From contig OU744721.1 in NCBI GenBank assembly GCA_916613615.1, forward strand, positions 79,799,060 through 79,863,059: 64,000 nucleotides of DNA. Reading direction: 5' to 3'. Made by a program: the position numbers and the translations under genes. The notes beneath the pieces were generated by a model, which ran no database searches, was not told where the DNA came from, and worked only from the letters and a program-made list of their open reading frames with translations. Within the stretch, counting starts at the first letter, position 1; the number at the start of each line of letters is the position of its first letter. Positions 37,651-50,500 of this stretch are shown one piece after another. Source of the DNA: Steromphala cineraria (Eukaryota; Mollusca; Gastropoda; Trochida; Trochidae).

Positions 37651-38214
37651 AGAGAAGTAAGAAACTATAACATATAATATATGTATCGGTATGATGTATA
37701 TGTATAAACAAACGTAACCCCTAACATTGTTTACACAAACAATATCATGATAAAACCCTCCCTATAATGGCTCTTTCAAATCTTCAGCTAATTAAATTAA
37801 ATACAAAAAATATTGTTCTTTCTGTTTATTTACAGAAAATGTACAAAACAAAATATTCATTCAAAAAATTAAAATGGTGATAAATGGTCACAATAACATA
37901 CACTGGACATCAGACAGTTCATGCTCTGCAGCATATATGCTTACAAAATATATCAAGTTTTCAGAACAAGTCATGATAACAAACAAATGGCAAAGTTCAT
38001 GAAGGAATATAGATGAGATATGAAGTATTGATAACAAAATATCACATCTAACAATGTAATACACTGATCATCCTTGGCACATTTGCATACATTTTTTAAA
38101 ACTAGGTCAACAGTGATAAGTGTATCTGATACTATACACAGGTTTGTCCAGGCTCCAAGGTGAAAATGCAGAGTGCCTGGTACAATACTCAGTCACTGTT
38201 CAGAGGTGGATCCA

Positions 38215-38572
38215 GAAATTGTGAAAGGAAGAGGTTTGATTGAAAAAGAGGAGGTTTGATTGAAAAAGAGGAGGTTTGATTAAAAAAGAGGACCATTACT
38301 CGGTAATCGAAAATGAACAGTCTTGATTGAAAAAGAGGAGGTTTGATTAAAAAAGAGGTTTTATTGATAAAGAGGAGGTTTTATTCAAAAAGAGGAGTAT
38401 TACTAAGTAATTGAAAATGAGGTTTGATTGAAAAACAGGAGGTTTGATGCAAAAAGAGAGGTATTACTAAGTAATTGAAAATGAGTTTTGATTGAAAAAG
38501 GGAAGGTTTGTTTGAAAAAAACAGATTGATTGAAAAAGAGGGGGTTTGATTGAAAAAGAGGGGGTGATCTTC
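38215..38572. repeat. Degenerate 19-20-bp minisatellite (GATTGAAAAAGAGGAGGTTT)
   Basis: Fifteen or more imperfect copies, with longer interruptions carrying ATTACTAAGTAATTGAAAAT. It lies just beyond the stop codon of the minus-strand gene and may be in its 3' UTR; a minus-strand AATAAA is at 38579-38584. Confidence 0.75.
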
Positions 38573-38790
38573 AGATTTTTTATTTCAACCAACTCAGTGA
38601 GTTATTGTTTTATGCCGCTTGGGCAATATTTCAGCCATTAGCTGCGTTCAACCAACTGACCCCCTTTCCTCTGTACAGCCAATGATGTTTCATCAATAGA
38701 GTGAGTATCTGGTACAATACATCTTGAGATTCAGTCTCATATTGGCAACAATGTAGATTGTGTTGAGCTTCAATAGCAATAAGTCTGACA

Positions 38791-41700
38791 TCACTGTAAG
38801 CCTATAAGCTTGTCTACAGGAGGATATTTCCAGTCATCATCTCCGAGAGTCTTGACAAGTTGGCGTAACTGCTTCACCCTCTGGTCATGCAGGTCTGGAC
38901 AACACAAAGAGGAGTACCGTTATATAGACTTATCACAAAAAATTAAGCAACATGACAAATTTTGATCATGTGCATCTTATCCAAATTGCATGTTTCTCAG
39001 GATAATTGTGTTCAAGCAATGTGATTAATCATCTGATAAAAATCTTTAAATAATCTTTTAATAAAAAACATTAAAAATTAAATATATGAAAAAATATCCT
39101 TGTTGGTTACTGTTTTTGTGAGGAGCAGAGATGAATCAAAACAATGTCTTGTTTAATTACATTTTTATGAATAGAAAAAGTAGTCTTGTATTGAAAGGGC
39201 AAAAGAGAGAAAGATATGGATGTTATTCACAAATTTTCTAAAAAAAATAAATCGGACTGAAAACAATATTCTAGCTAACATTGTAACGTCATGCTTTAAG
39301 TAAGGATGTGGGGTTTTATCAATTTATAGTTATAATGCAATACAGGAACAACATTTTCTGAAAATATCCAATATATGTATATCAAACGTTTTAAAATGAG
39401 CAAAATCAATCTAAAATTGGAACAAAAAACACAACCAAATTAACTACCTGTATCATTTTGCGTAAAACTCTCAATACTGGTAAGTGTCAAATTGTGTTGT
39501 GAAAATATTTCGAATATGTATTTAAACAGGGTATACACAGTGATTGAAAAAGAGCTAAAAGCTGTCTAGAAATGCTTTTAACACAACAACAAGTATTTGT
39601 CACAAAGGTGACAAGATCCCCCGCCGCAAATTGATGTTAACAACAAGAAGCGGGACGGATGTACGGACGGACATACAGAGCTGAATACTATGTCCCCCGT
39701 GAAAACTCAAGGTTAATGGGTTCATGAGATATGGCCCTAACAACATTTTCAAAACTGGTCAAAGTCTTGCTGTGACCTTGAAAATGAGGTCAAGGTCACC
39801 AAAAGCTTTTCAGGTCTGCGTATTCCTCAGATGAAGACTGGTACCAAGTTTGAAGATTCTAGGTTGAGCGGTTCATTAGATATCACGCTAACAACATTTT
39901 CAAAACTGGTCAAAGTCTCGCTGTGACCTTGAAAATGAGGTCAAGGTCACCAAAAGCTTTTCAGGTCTGCGTATTCCTCAGATGAAGACTGGTACCAAGT
40001 TTGAAGATTCTAGGTTGAGCGGTTCATTAGATATCACGCTAACAACATTTTCAAAACTGGTCAAAGTCTCGCTGTGACCTTGAAAATGAGGTCAAGGTCA
40101 CCAAAAGCTTTTCAGGTCTGCGTATTCCTCAGATGAAGACTTGTACCAAGTTTGAAGATTCTAGGTTGAGCGGTTCATTAGATATCACGCTAACAACATT
40201 TTCAAAACTGGTCAAAGTCTCGCTGTGACCTTGAAAATGAGGTCAAGGTCACCAAAAGCTTTTCAGGTCTGCGTATTCCTCAGATGAAGACTGGTACCAA
40301 GTTTGAAGATTCTAGGTTGAGCGGTTCATTAGATATCACGCTAACAACATTTTCAAAACTGGTCAAAGTCTCGCTGTGACCTTGAAAATGAGGTCAAGGT
40401 CACCAAAAAAATTTCAAGTCTGCGTATTCCTAAGATGAAGACTGGTACCAAGTTTGAAGATTCTAGGTTGAGCGGTTCATTAGATATTGCGCTAACAACA
40501 TTTTCAAAACTGGTCAAAGTCTCGCTGTGACCTTGAAAATGAGGTCAAGGTCACCAAAAGCTTTTCAGGTCTGCGTATTCCTCAGATGAAGACTGGTACC
40601 AAGTTTGAAGATTCTAGGTTGAGCGGTTCATTAGATATCGCGCTAACAACATTCTAAAAACTGGTCAAAGTCTCGCTGTGACCTTGAAAATGAGGTCAAG
40701 GTCACCAAAAGCTTCTCAGGTCTGCGTATTCCCCTGATGAAGACTGGTACAAAGTTTGAAGATTCTAGGTTGAGCCGTTCATTAGATATTACGCTAACAA
40801 CATTTTCAAAACTGGTCAAAGTCTCGCTGTGACCTTGAAAATGAGGTCAAGGTCACCAAAAGCTTTTCAGGTCTGCGTATTCCTCAGATGAAGACTGGTA
40901 CCAAGTTTGAAGATTCTAGGTGGAGTGGTTCATTAGATATCGCACTCACAACATTTTCAAAACTGGTCAAAGTCTCCCTGTGACCTTGAAAATGAGGTCA
41001 AGGTCACCAAAAGCTTTTCAGGTCTGCGTATTCCTCAGATGAAGATTGGTACCAAGTTTGAAGATTCTAGGTTGAGCGGTTCATTAGATATCACGCTAAC
41101 AACATTTTCAAAACTGGTCAAAGTCTCGCTGTGACCTTGAAAATGAGGTCAAGGTCACCAAAAGCTTTTCAGGTCTGCGTATTCCTCAGATGAAGACTGG
41201 TACCAAGTTTGAAGATTCTAGGTTGAGCGGTTCATTAGATATCGCGCTAACAACATTCTAAAAACTGGTCAAAGTCTCGCTGTGACCTTGAAAATGAGGT
41301 CAAGGTCACCAAAAACTTTTCAAGTCTGCGTATTCCTAAGATGAAGACTGGTACCAAGTTTGAAGATTCTAGGTTAAGCGGTTCATTAGATATCGCGCTA
41401 ACAACATTTTCAAAACTGGTCAAAGTCTCGCTGTGACCTTGAAAATGAGGTCAAGGTCACCAAAAGCTTTTCAGGTCTGCGTATTCCTCAGATGAAGACT
41501 GGTACCAAGTTTGAAGATTCTAGGTTGAGCCGTTCATTAAATATCACGCTAACAACATTTTCAAAACTGGTCAAAGTCGCGCTGTGACCTTGAAAATGAG
41601 GTCAAGGTCACCAAAAGCTTTTCAGGTCTGCGTATTCCCCTGATGAAGACTGGTACAAAGTTTGAAGATTCTAGGTTGAGCCGTTCATTAGATATTACGC

Positions 41701-43882
41701 TAACAACATTTTCAAAACTGGTCAAAGTCTCGCTGTGACCTTGAAAATGAGGTCAAGGTCACCAAAAGCTTTTCAGGTCTGCGTATTGCTCAGATGAAGA
41801 CTGGTACCAAGTTTGAAGATTCTAGGTTGAGTGGTTCATTAGATATCGCGCTAACAAGAAGCGGGACGGACGGACGGACGGACGGACGGACGGACGTACG
41901 TACGTACGGAGCTGAATGATATATCCCCCGCTTCGCGCTAAACGCGCGGCGGGGGATAATAAAAACAAGAAGGTAATGAGTAGTTTTTGAAAAAGTTAAT
42001 AGTTAAAACGCTCTTCTTTAATCATACTGGTCATATTGCATTATAAAGATTAAAAAACAAACAATATCTACCTTTCTGTAAGTTTGTGTGCATTGTTTCA
42101 ATGTCATGGTCAATCTGCAGCTTGTTGAGCAAAACTTTAACATCTGAAAACAAAGATTGTAAATCATTTCTTATAAATTATTGTGTAATGAGAATCACAA
42201 GGATGTTAAGCAATGTAGAAAGAATTGATATAAGAAGTCACGTGTAGTTAAAGTTACAACTGATCTAAATGTTTACCGGTAGAATTGATGGTTCCAAGAT
42301 TGGAGACTAGTTTGAATTGATATTCATCTGAATTACTGAATGAGAACATAATGCTTTTTTTCAAAATGTTTTGGTTTCAACATTTCAAATATGAATTCTA
42401 CTCCTGGTTTGTAAGAGACATACTGTTTCTGAAGAGTCTTCTATATCAACTACCTGTTTTGAGGAGTACGAACAATTTTGAAATTGTAGATGGTAGTTTG
42501 TATGTGTTAGCTAAAACAAAGGTCATATATACAGAGGGACTGGTAACTTATAATCAGCTTATCATTATTTCTACTAAAGGGCCTAATTAAGCTATGTCTC
42601 GTCACGGTCAAATGCACACGGGACTGGGTACAGTCCTAGCAATTCACTTAATAGCATACGGCATGATAGTAACCAGTAATAATATTCTGACCCTTGCATT
42701 GTTCGACAATAGAGTTGAGTAACCTGACTGTAATCTTAACCTGGCAAATTTTAACTCCAGTTACAATCAATCGTACATCTGGTACAATTATATATTCAAT
42801 TCAAACTTTTAACTTGCTTCTCTAAACCCAAAAATGTTTTAACTTTGACTGCATGTTATCGAAAGAATTTTTTATACTTTCATTGAAAAGCTTTTAGACT
42901 TTAACTAAAGCCTTCCGATCACATCCCGATGTAATAGTAGCAGCAAGATGACTGACCCGGCAAATTACTTCTCGAGTTACATTCGTTAGTACAAGTTGAA
43001 ATTTATTTTTCCAACTATTTAACTTGCTTCTCTACACCATAAAATCATATAACTAACCCTTTATGTAATTAAAAAAGCTTTAAATGCTGTCATTTAAAGT
43101 TTTTAGGGTTAAACTACTGTCATCTGGTCTGAACTTTTAAGTATGAAAGAGTTTTTCAGAGGGTTACGGGTCAGTTCCCCCCAAAACCAGTTTGGCCCAA
43201 GGTCGGTTCGGTCCATTACCAGTTCAGAGTAAAACAGCTTGAGCTCTAAGAATGATAAATATACTAAGGGTCTGTTACATCAAATTAATCATTATCTGAC
43301 TTTGATTTCTGACTTAACCTTATAGATTTCACATAGATTGACTCTGATTTTCTGCGCTGACACTAAATACTAATATAGCCCTGCAAGCCGCCTTGTGCTC
43401 TGGACCGTGACGAGAGGGAGATGCGCAGAGATAAATCCAAGATTCCGGTCCCTGTTATATGATGTCTCATGCTAAAATAACAAATATATATTCACATTAA
43501 TATCCAATGTGGTGCAAAAAAAAAATCCAAAATATAAGTTTTTATTTAATAACATGTTTGGCAATTTTAACTTGTACACCAAAGAAGCGTGATATCGCCG
43601 TTCCAAGTGCCTTAGAAGTTGGGTATCATTTTCCGTTGATAAATATCTAACTGGACCTGAAGTAAAGTGCGTGAAAAGATGGTGAGACGATCCATGAACT
43701 GAAGTGAAGACTGTCTGAAGTCAGTGAAGTCTTGAAGATGAAGTCATTGAAGAGAAAACATTTTGGAAAAAATATCAGATTGCCGTCGTAAACATACCGC
43801 TTGTGTTATTTTTGGCGTTCTCTGGAACGCCAGGTGATTGAAACAAAGCTCTTTTCACAACATCATCAAATGGTCTTGACAT
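38791..43882 (-). CDS. ANAPC16: Small four-exon gene, probable APC/C subunit 16 (ANAPC16-like)
   Basis: Four minus-strand exons join in frame to 103 residues: 43882-43798, 42327-42277, 42143-42072 and 38894-38791. All donors are GT (GTATGT, GTAAAC, GTAGAT), all acceptors are CAG, and every intron is phase 1, with G+AT or G+AC giving aspartate at each junction. The start context is TTATGTCAAGACC. The N-terminus contains VVKRALFQSPG; the C-terminus reads LHDQRVKQLRQLVKTLGDDD, then WKYPPVDKLIGLQ. From memory, human ANAPC16 (about 110 residues) has a KALF motif near its start and HDQ-V ... DEW...PIEQLLG near its end, the same order and length. ANAPC16 is a small subunit of the anaphase-promoting complex, a nuclear E3 ligase for mitotic exit. 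The alignment needs a three-residue gap, so the name is tentative; the gene model itself is well supported. It is head-to-head with ZDHHC6. Confidence 0.6.
39700..41857. repeat. 151-bp tandem satellite, 14 units of identical length
   Basis: The unit marker GCTGTGACC starts at 39769, 39920, 40071, 40222, 40373, 40524, 40675, 40826, 40977, 41128, 41279, 41430, 41581 and 41732: thirteen steps of exactly 151. Units differ only by scattered substitutions, with no length change. Each contains GTGACCTTG followed after 10 bp by CAAGGTCAC, an inverted repeat. Confidence 0.92.
41865..41908. repeat. (GGAC)n and (GTAC)n simple repeat
   Basis: A run of GGACGGACGGAC passes into GTACGTACGTAC, inside the right end of the satellite-bearing element. 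Confidence 0.85.
42597..43415. mobile_element. Possible TIR element with TCTCGTCACGGTC ends
   Basis: TCTCGTCACGGTC at 42597 and GACCGTGACGAGA at 43403 are perfect 13-bp inverted repeats, 819 bp apart. Inside, a segment around AACTTGCTTCTCTA is repeated (42811 and 43021). No transposase frame. It lies in intron 1 of the minus-strand small gene. Moderate support only. Confidence 0.45.
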
Positions 43883-44568
43883 AATCAGTGATAAAGTTGC
43901 TCTGGATATTTGTTGTCAATCTATTCAAAGGGAGAGAACTCGCTGACTTACTTGTAAAGTAATTTCTTAACGACAATTCAAAACTAAATCGTAAAAATAA
44001 TAATAGTCAATATATTTATGAGTTTTCTCACTTTTTCCCTTGCAACATTCAAATTAATTAGTCTTGTTTTATTACATTTGATTATCTAAAGCTTGAAAAA
44101 CAATCAATATTCTTTTGAAATACATTCCAGATGGGACATTTATACTATTAGTTGGATGATACTACAGAAAGGGGAGGTAACTCTAAACGCTTGATGCCGG
44201 ATGACTGAAGAATGATTGGACTCAACTCTTGATAGATGAAATCGTTTATTGTTTGTTAATCGTTTAGGTCCGTAATTCAAATGAACCAGTGACAGGATTC
44301 ATTCTTGATAATATAATAATTCTTGTAAAAACTAAATTCATCAACCATTTGAATAAGATCATCGAAATTTCTTTATTTTCCATGTTAATTTTGCACAGTG
44401 TCAGTTGTTGTGCAAATAAACATGTTAAATTTTTAAACAAAACGTGTGATTGTGAAATAGGAAATTATATGTTCTTTGTTTAACCTGTGTTGGAAAAAAA
44501 GCTTTTTGAATAAAACAAAACACTTATTTTTGGTTTCACCAAAAATTTATTAATTGAATTCAAAAGTT
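43883..44568. promoter_or_regulatory. Probable shared (divergent) promoter region
   Basis: This 686-bp interval separates the start codons of two diverging genes, the small minus-strand gene and ZDHHC6, and must contain both 5' UTRs and at least one promoter unless distal exons exist. It is AT-rich with no clear TATA box or CpG island by eye. An AAGGGGAGGTAACTC motif lies near 44172, and a similar one (GGGGAGGTAACTCC) lies inside the repeat near 36035, so it may be repeat-derived. Confidence 0.45.
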
Positions 44569-47500
44569 ATGGAGATGGCAGCCACAACGAGCAGTAGAGT
44601 GGGAACATGGAGGCAACTTTTCCACTGGGGTCCAATTTTGGCGCTTTCTGTGATATTTACAATATCAGGTGTAGCATTGAACTGTACATTGATGTGGTGG
44701 CCGATCTACACAGTGGGTGGTTTCCTCAACATTGGTGTGTTCCTCACATGGATAATTCTAACCCTCTACAACTACCTCAACGCTGCGTGGAAGGGACCAG
44801 GATTTGTGCCTATAGACTGGGAGCCAGTAAGAAAAACCAATTCTTCTCCCTATGTTCTTCACCTTTATTTATGCCCCGCTACAAAGTCGCCGGTGGTACC
44901 ATATAGCAGTCATTCCATCCATTCTTCTGTCCTTCCGTTCGGTCAATTATCTCAAATACCTTTAGGTCTAGGTCACAACTTTGTACATCTATCTAGTGTT
45001 TTGCTTGGTTATTGTTTGTTTGAAGGTAGAAGAATCAGCTTGCTAACATCACCACGGTCACTAAATGAATTCCATTAGGTCTCCCAGAGGTAATCTGCAA
45101 CCTTAATTTACTTTTCTTCCTGTCGGTCATGTCTATTCTGTCTTCAAACAATAGCAATTATAGAGTGATGAAACTTATTTCAGTGTTTAAAATATAGTCC
45201 TTGACTGGCTACTTTCCAGGACTGGTTACTTTTTGGTCAGGACTGGCAACTTTTCAAAAAATTTCTTTATTTTTCACTAACAAATTGACCAATGAATTTT
45301 CAGGACAGTCTAGGTTTCCAATCTATTTTATACACTGTTATTTCAGTGAATATTTTCTGTCTTCCTTTTGTCACCTGTATTGACCTGAAAGTTACAAGGT
45401 AGATATTCAATGGTCACAAGAAGAAGTGACACTGAAGGAAGTTTGATTGTTGAACAATCTGGTCATTTTTAGAATGTACAAAGAAGGCAGAATGGTCATT
45501 AGATGGCAGTCAGCTGAGGGGGTCATTTAGGCATATTATAAGCTATTGGGATACTTTGTAATGATAAAAGTATTCTACATTCTACATTTTAAGGGTCACC
45601 AAGCCAAAAGATTAAGTGTCGGCAAATTTCCCCAAAGGACTCCCTCTTGGAACACTGAAAGACCATTATATATGTACCTGAAATAACTTAAAAGATGCGC
45701 ATTAACATTTAAATGATTTAGACATTAAAAAAGAAACTGATATGAAGATACCATATTTATGCAATTACGATCTCAAATGAAAGGGTGTTTTTTCACATAC
45801 TAGTATATCAGCATCTGTTACATAAACATATTGTGATTGGAACCTAGTTACTAGTACCTACACTGATTATATTAATCTGTTCTATGCATAATGCTTGTAG
45901 AGCTAAATAGTCACTTGCTTCTCTACTTTCAGAAAAGTAAAGGGGATACAGAGTTCCTGCAGTACTGTGATTCCTGTGAAGGTTACAAGGCTCCTCGATC
46001 TCACCACTGCAGAAAGTGTGATAGGTATGCACGTATCCTTTGGCTGGTACGGTCATCAGGGAAACTTTTAAATGTATATTTTCTTGTCTCATACAAATGA
46101 GTCAATGGCCACATGGACTTGTGGGTTGGATACATACATACCCGGTTTGTTGTAAGTTTACTTCTGACACATTTAACTGTTTTAGAAGTGTTGCAACTCA
46201 ATAGTGTAATGATAAATTATGTACTTTGCAACTTGGCATCAAGGTTTTATGTTGAATAAAACAACTTCCTGAATTACTTCAGATTTCTTGCAAGGACATT
46301 AAAGACATACTAACACATTTTCTTAGGGGAAATATAGATTTCAAGTAAAGGGAAAATAAATGTTATCAGTATTTTTGTTTAAAAAATCCTTCTAATCAAT
46401 AAAAGGAGATTTAAGCTGAATGGCCCAGTATTTTAAGGGTGTTTCCACTTGTGGTCAGTGAAGTTATCAATTTATAGATGTCACCTTTACGCTGCAAAGA
46501 AAAAATATTTTGCATTAAGCCATTAACCATTTAAGGCACATTTGGTCAAATATGGCATAAGAATTGTGTTCCAGTGCCTTTAGGATGTTAGAAATGAATT
46601 AGAAGTGTGACGATACAGACATGTCATGGTACAATTTATATCACAATATAAAAGAATGATATGATTCAATATTATACATCTCACAATACAGTGTTGTCAG
46701 GGTATCAAATGGAAATAAACACAAATACCATTAAACAATCTCGATTTTTAGGTTAAATAAGCAATTTTAGAGTCTAGGATATGTATCCAATACAGACATT
46801 GTATCATGATACGTATATCATCAGTTAAGGTATCACAATAACGTATATTGTCACCAGGGCTTCCACTGGTACTCATGTACTAGAGCTCGAGTCGGGTCCA
46901 GGAGGACTGGAGTCCATTTTTTGAGACTCGAGGACTTGAAAATTGTTTAACACTGTTAGTAATTTTAAGTTAGATCAGTTTGTTTGTCTGTATTGTGTAA
47001 AGAAAGTTGATCAACATTACAATTTTAAGTCAATGATGTCAAAATTCTTCTATATCCGACCATTTAAAAGTCAAATTATATGTTAAAATATCTAGGCCAT
47101 ACAAAAATTCAAGGTTCTAAAGGTAAAGCAAAGACCCAACAGCTATAAAAATCCTGAAACCCTTGGGTAAGAATAAAATGTCAGGTACTTGGGTCCGAGT
47201 CAAGTACTCGAGTCCAATTTTTTGACCCGTGAGAGCCCTACCGGTAATTGTCACCACTATTAGGGGTGACTATTGACCCCCAAGGGACTATTGCGATAGC
47301 AATAGTCTATTGCAGGGTACTATTGCAATAGTTTATCAATACAGGAAATAAAAACAATTTTCAAGAAAAACAGTGTTTTATTGACTTTGTCACCGCTTTG
47401 TTTGTAACGATTTCAAAATCGGCTGCACTCGTGGAAGTCGTGGAAAGAGAACTTTTTCCAGTATTTTCCAAATGTAAAAATACGCGTTTGTGTGTTGATT

Positions 47501-50500
47501 TTACTTTTAACATTCAAGTTAAAAACTGATTTTTTCAAATTGTCGATACTATCGATAGTTTAGACGTGCTATCGATACTATTGATCGTTCTAAAAAAGAC
47601 CATCGATAAAGTACTATCGGCAGAGCAATTATCGCGATAAGTCGATAGTTGGATCTATCGTTACACCCCTATATAAGATGAGTTGATGTCATGTTGCAGG
47701 TGTGTGATGAAGATGGACCATCACTGCCCCTGGATCAACACCTGCTGTGGTCACTTCAACCACGCAAACTTTGTCTGGTTTCTGTTTTTTGCACCCTGTG
47801 GCTGTCTTCATGCTGTGATCATTCTTGTGCCCTCCATCTATAGAGCCTTAAATTATGTGAGTTGAATTTGCTTGAATGTCTCAGTTCTCTGTGCTTTTAT
47901 TTGAATTGGTATAGTAAAAGGAAGGTTGTAGCTCTGCTGGTACTATGTTTAACTAGGGGCTTATTGAAGCAACTGGTTAATGTTTAAACATTGACGGTAT
48001 TGATGAGATTTTTCATGTTACAAGAAAATGGTTTGAATGCTTTGTAGTTTGTAACCCGAGCTTCAGCTTTCCCCCCTTTTAGCAATTTTCTTTATTTCTA
48101 AAAATCAAATAATCTTGCCAAAAGTGACTTTTGATATCAACATAAAGCTTCTTCTTTTTTTTTAAAACTACAAATCCAAGATTTATTGATGATATTTTTA
48201 CTTTGCTTAACAAAATACATAGATGAGAATTTGTTAATTATCCAAAATCATTCTTCAACTGGTTTCAATACAAAATCAACTTTTTGATATTGATCGGATC
48301 TAAGAAAGCAATATATTTCAAATCATTACCTCTTAGTATTATTCTAAGTACTCTTCTACTGCCAATTCCATTATGTCTCCCAGAAACAAAAAAGTAATGC
48401 GCAATCTAGCACTCTTTGTAAAACATGCTGTTATCTTAAGAGACAAACTATTATCAGAATTGTAAATTATATTTTTATAATATATCTTTTGTACCATTTG
48501 TATATTGGCCGAAGGCCTAAAGTATAATAAACTACTTATGATAAAAACTTTATATGAGGCAAGCAGCAAGGTGACAGCATTATAACCCAGTATACCCTCA
48601 ATATCCTCACTCTGAAGCTTCAACCAAGTCTCTACACCACATTCCACCATGTTAATCCACCCTGAAGCCACTGAATGGTTCGTTACCTATGAAAATGTCA
48701 TGGAGAATTATTGGGTCGACCCTTCTTTGAGTAGAATGCATTAGGTGGACCTATTATAACCCTTTTGATCAGCATTTCAGCCTCAAGTTTTGCCATGTTA
48801 AGGTGAGATCCAATGACTCTAAGTTGAAGTTTTATCTACCATGGACTTTACCAGTGTTTAACATAGATGATTGATATCAAGCACCTGTTGTGTTCCAGTC
48901 GTGGTACTACTACTATGGGAAGGGGGAGTCACTGATCCATCTCTCGCTCTACGGCTTTATACTCACCATGTTCGGTGTGGGTCTCGCTATTGGAGTTATC
49001 ATCGCTGTGGGCATGCTATTCTACATACAGGTAGGTCATATATCAGCCTTAGGTTGTAGGATAATGACTTTATTCCCCTCTTCTACACACAGGTAGGTCA
49101 TATATCAGCCTGTAGGTTGTAGGATAATGAATTTATTCCGCTCTTCTACATACAGGTAGGTCAATTATCATTAGGTTGTAGGTTATGACTTTATTCCGCT
49201 CTTCTACATACAGGTAGGTCAATTATCAGCCTGTAGGTTGTAGGATAATGACTTTATTCCGCTCTTCTACATACAGGTAGGTCAATTATCAGTAGGTTGT
49301 AGGATAATGACTTTATTCCGCTCTTCTACATACAGGTAGGTCAATTATCAGCCTGTAGGTTGTAGGATAATGACTTTATTCCGCTCTTCTACATACAGGT
49401 AGGTCAATTATCAGTAGGTTGTAGGATAATGACTTTATTCCGCTCTCAGGGCTCAAAAATAGTGAAAATATGTACTTGTCCTGCAGGGCAAGTGATTTCA
49501 ATTTTCCACTCGTCCTTCTGGAAATTTACTTGTCCTATAATTCACGCAAAAACATGTTAATTTAAGTTATGAATTAATAAGTGATGTCGGGAATAAAAAA
49601 TCCCCCAATTCATTAGAGCTGCATATATATACACCTGAATATACTTTCAGTTCTGTGAATGTGAATGTTAAAACACATCATTGTGATGTTTATAAGTTGA
49701 ACATTATAAGTTCTACGTGTTACCCATGATAAAATACAGTTACAGTTTTTACAGTTCATTTATTTTGCATGTCAATAAATTTTTGAAATTAATTAACATA
49801 TGCCTCATTATCATAATCATGGTAACGTTTGATTTTATGCATGTGATTTGACACATCTCCATTCAAATCAGTAAATAATTGGATATCAAATCCTTAAATA
49901 CATCAGAACATCTGTCACTCACTTATCGCGTAGTGGGTGAGGCGCCATGTTTGTTTATATCAGGGTCGGAAATTTACAACTGTAAGATACATATCTCAAA
50001 GAATACAACTTTTGATGTTAACTTTCAAGGAGAGAAACAGGAAAATATTAACAATCACGCTATCATATAAAAATGTTTATGTCACTATTTCTTTCAAACA
50101 AAGAAGTAAGGATATAACATGGATCGACATCCCTACGGTAGTGGTTATTATACTCGTGGCTGCCTCGGCCTAGTCCGAAAACGATCAACCACTCTTTCTC
50201 TAAACAAATGGTCTGGTCCAAATAAATCTGCCTCATAGTAGGATTTTTAACAAACTCCAGAAGTTTCCTAATGGTATCGTGTTACTGTGGGATATATATT
50301 CTCTTCAGAAATAAACATATTTATCAAACATCCCATCGGCATCGCCATGCTTTCCTCGTATGTAAACAACGTTTGTGTTTTTATAGTTTTCAGTTATTGT
50401 TATCAACCATTGAATAAATGTTATTTAATGATAAGAACAAGTTAAAAAGAATTGTATTATTATATTTTAGTACACATGTATTATTTGAATATTGCTGTAT

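Larger units (their letters stand above)
39616..41957. mobile_element. TIR element carrying a 151-bp satellite
   Basis: The ends ATCCCCCGCCGC (39616-39627) and GCGGCGGGGGAT (41946-41957) are perfect inverted repeats. Just inside both ends lies a similar motif: AACAAGAAGCGGGACGGA ... ACAGAGCTGAATACTATGTC on the left and AACAAGAAGCGGGACGGACG ... GGAGCTGAATGATATATCCC on the right. Between them are 14 satellite units. There is no protein-coding frame. It sits in the last intron of the minus-strand small gene. Confidence 0.7.

Noticed and set aside
39700..41857. CRISPR array
   Set aside because: The repeats are 151 bp with no unique spacers and the genome is eukaryotic. The 37-bp and 60-bp arrays were rejected for the same reason.
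44607..45078. ZDHHC6 exon 1 reading on past 44826 as a 174-codon protein
   Set aside because: The donor GTAAGA at 44827 and the homologous continuation in exon 2 show that the extension is intron.
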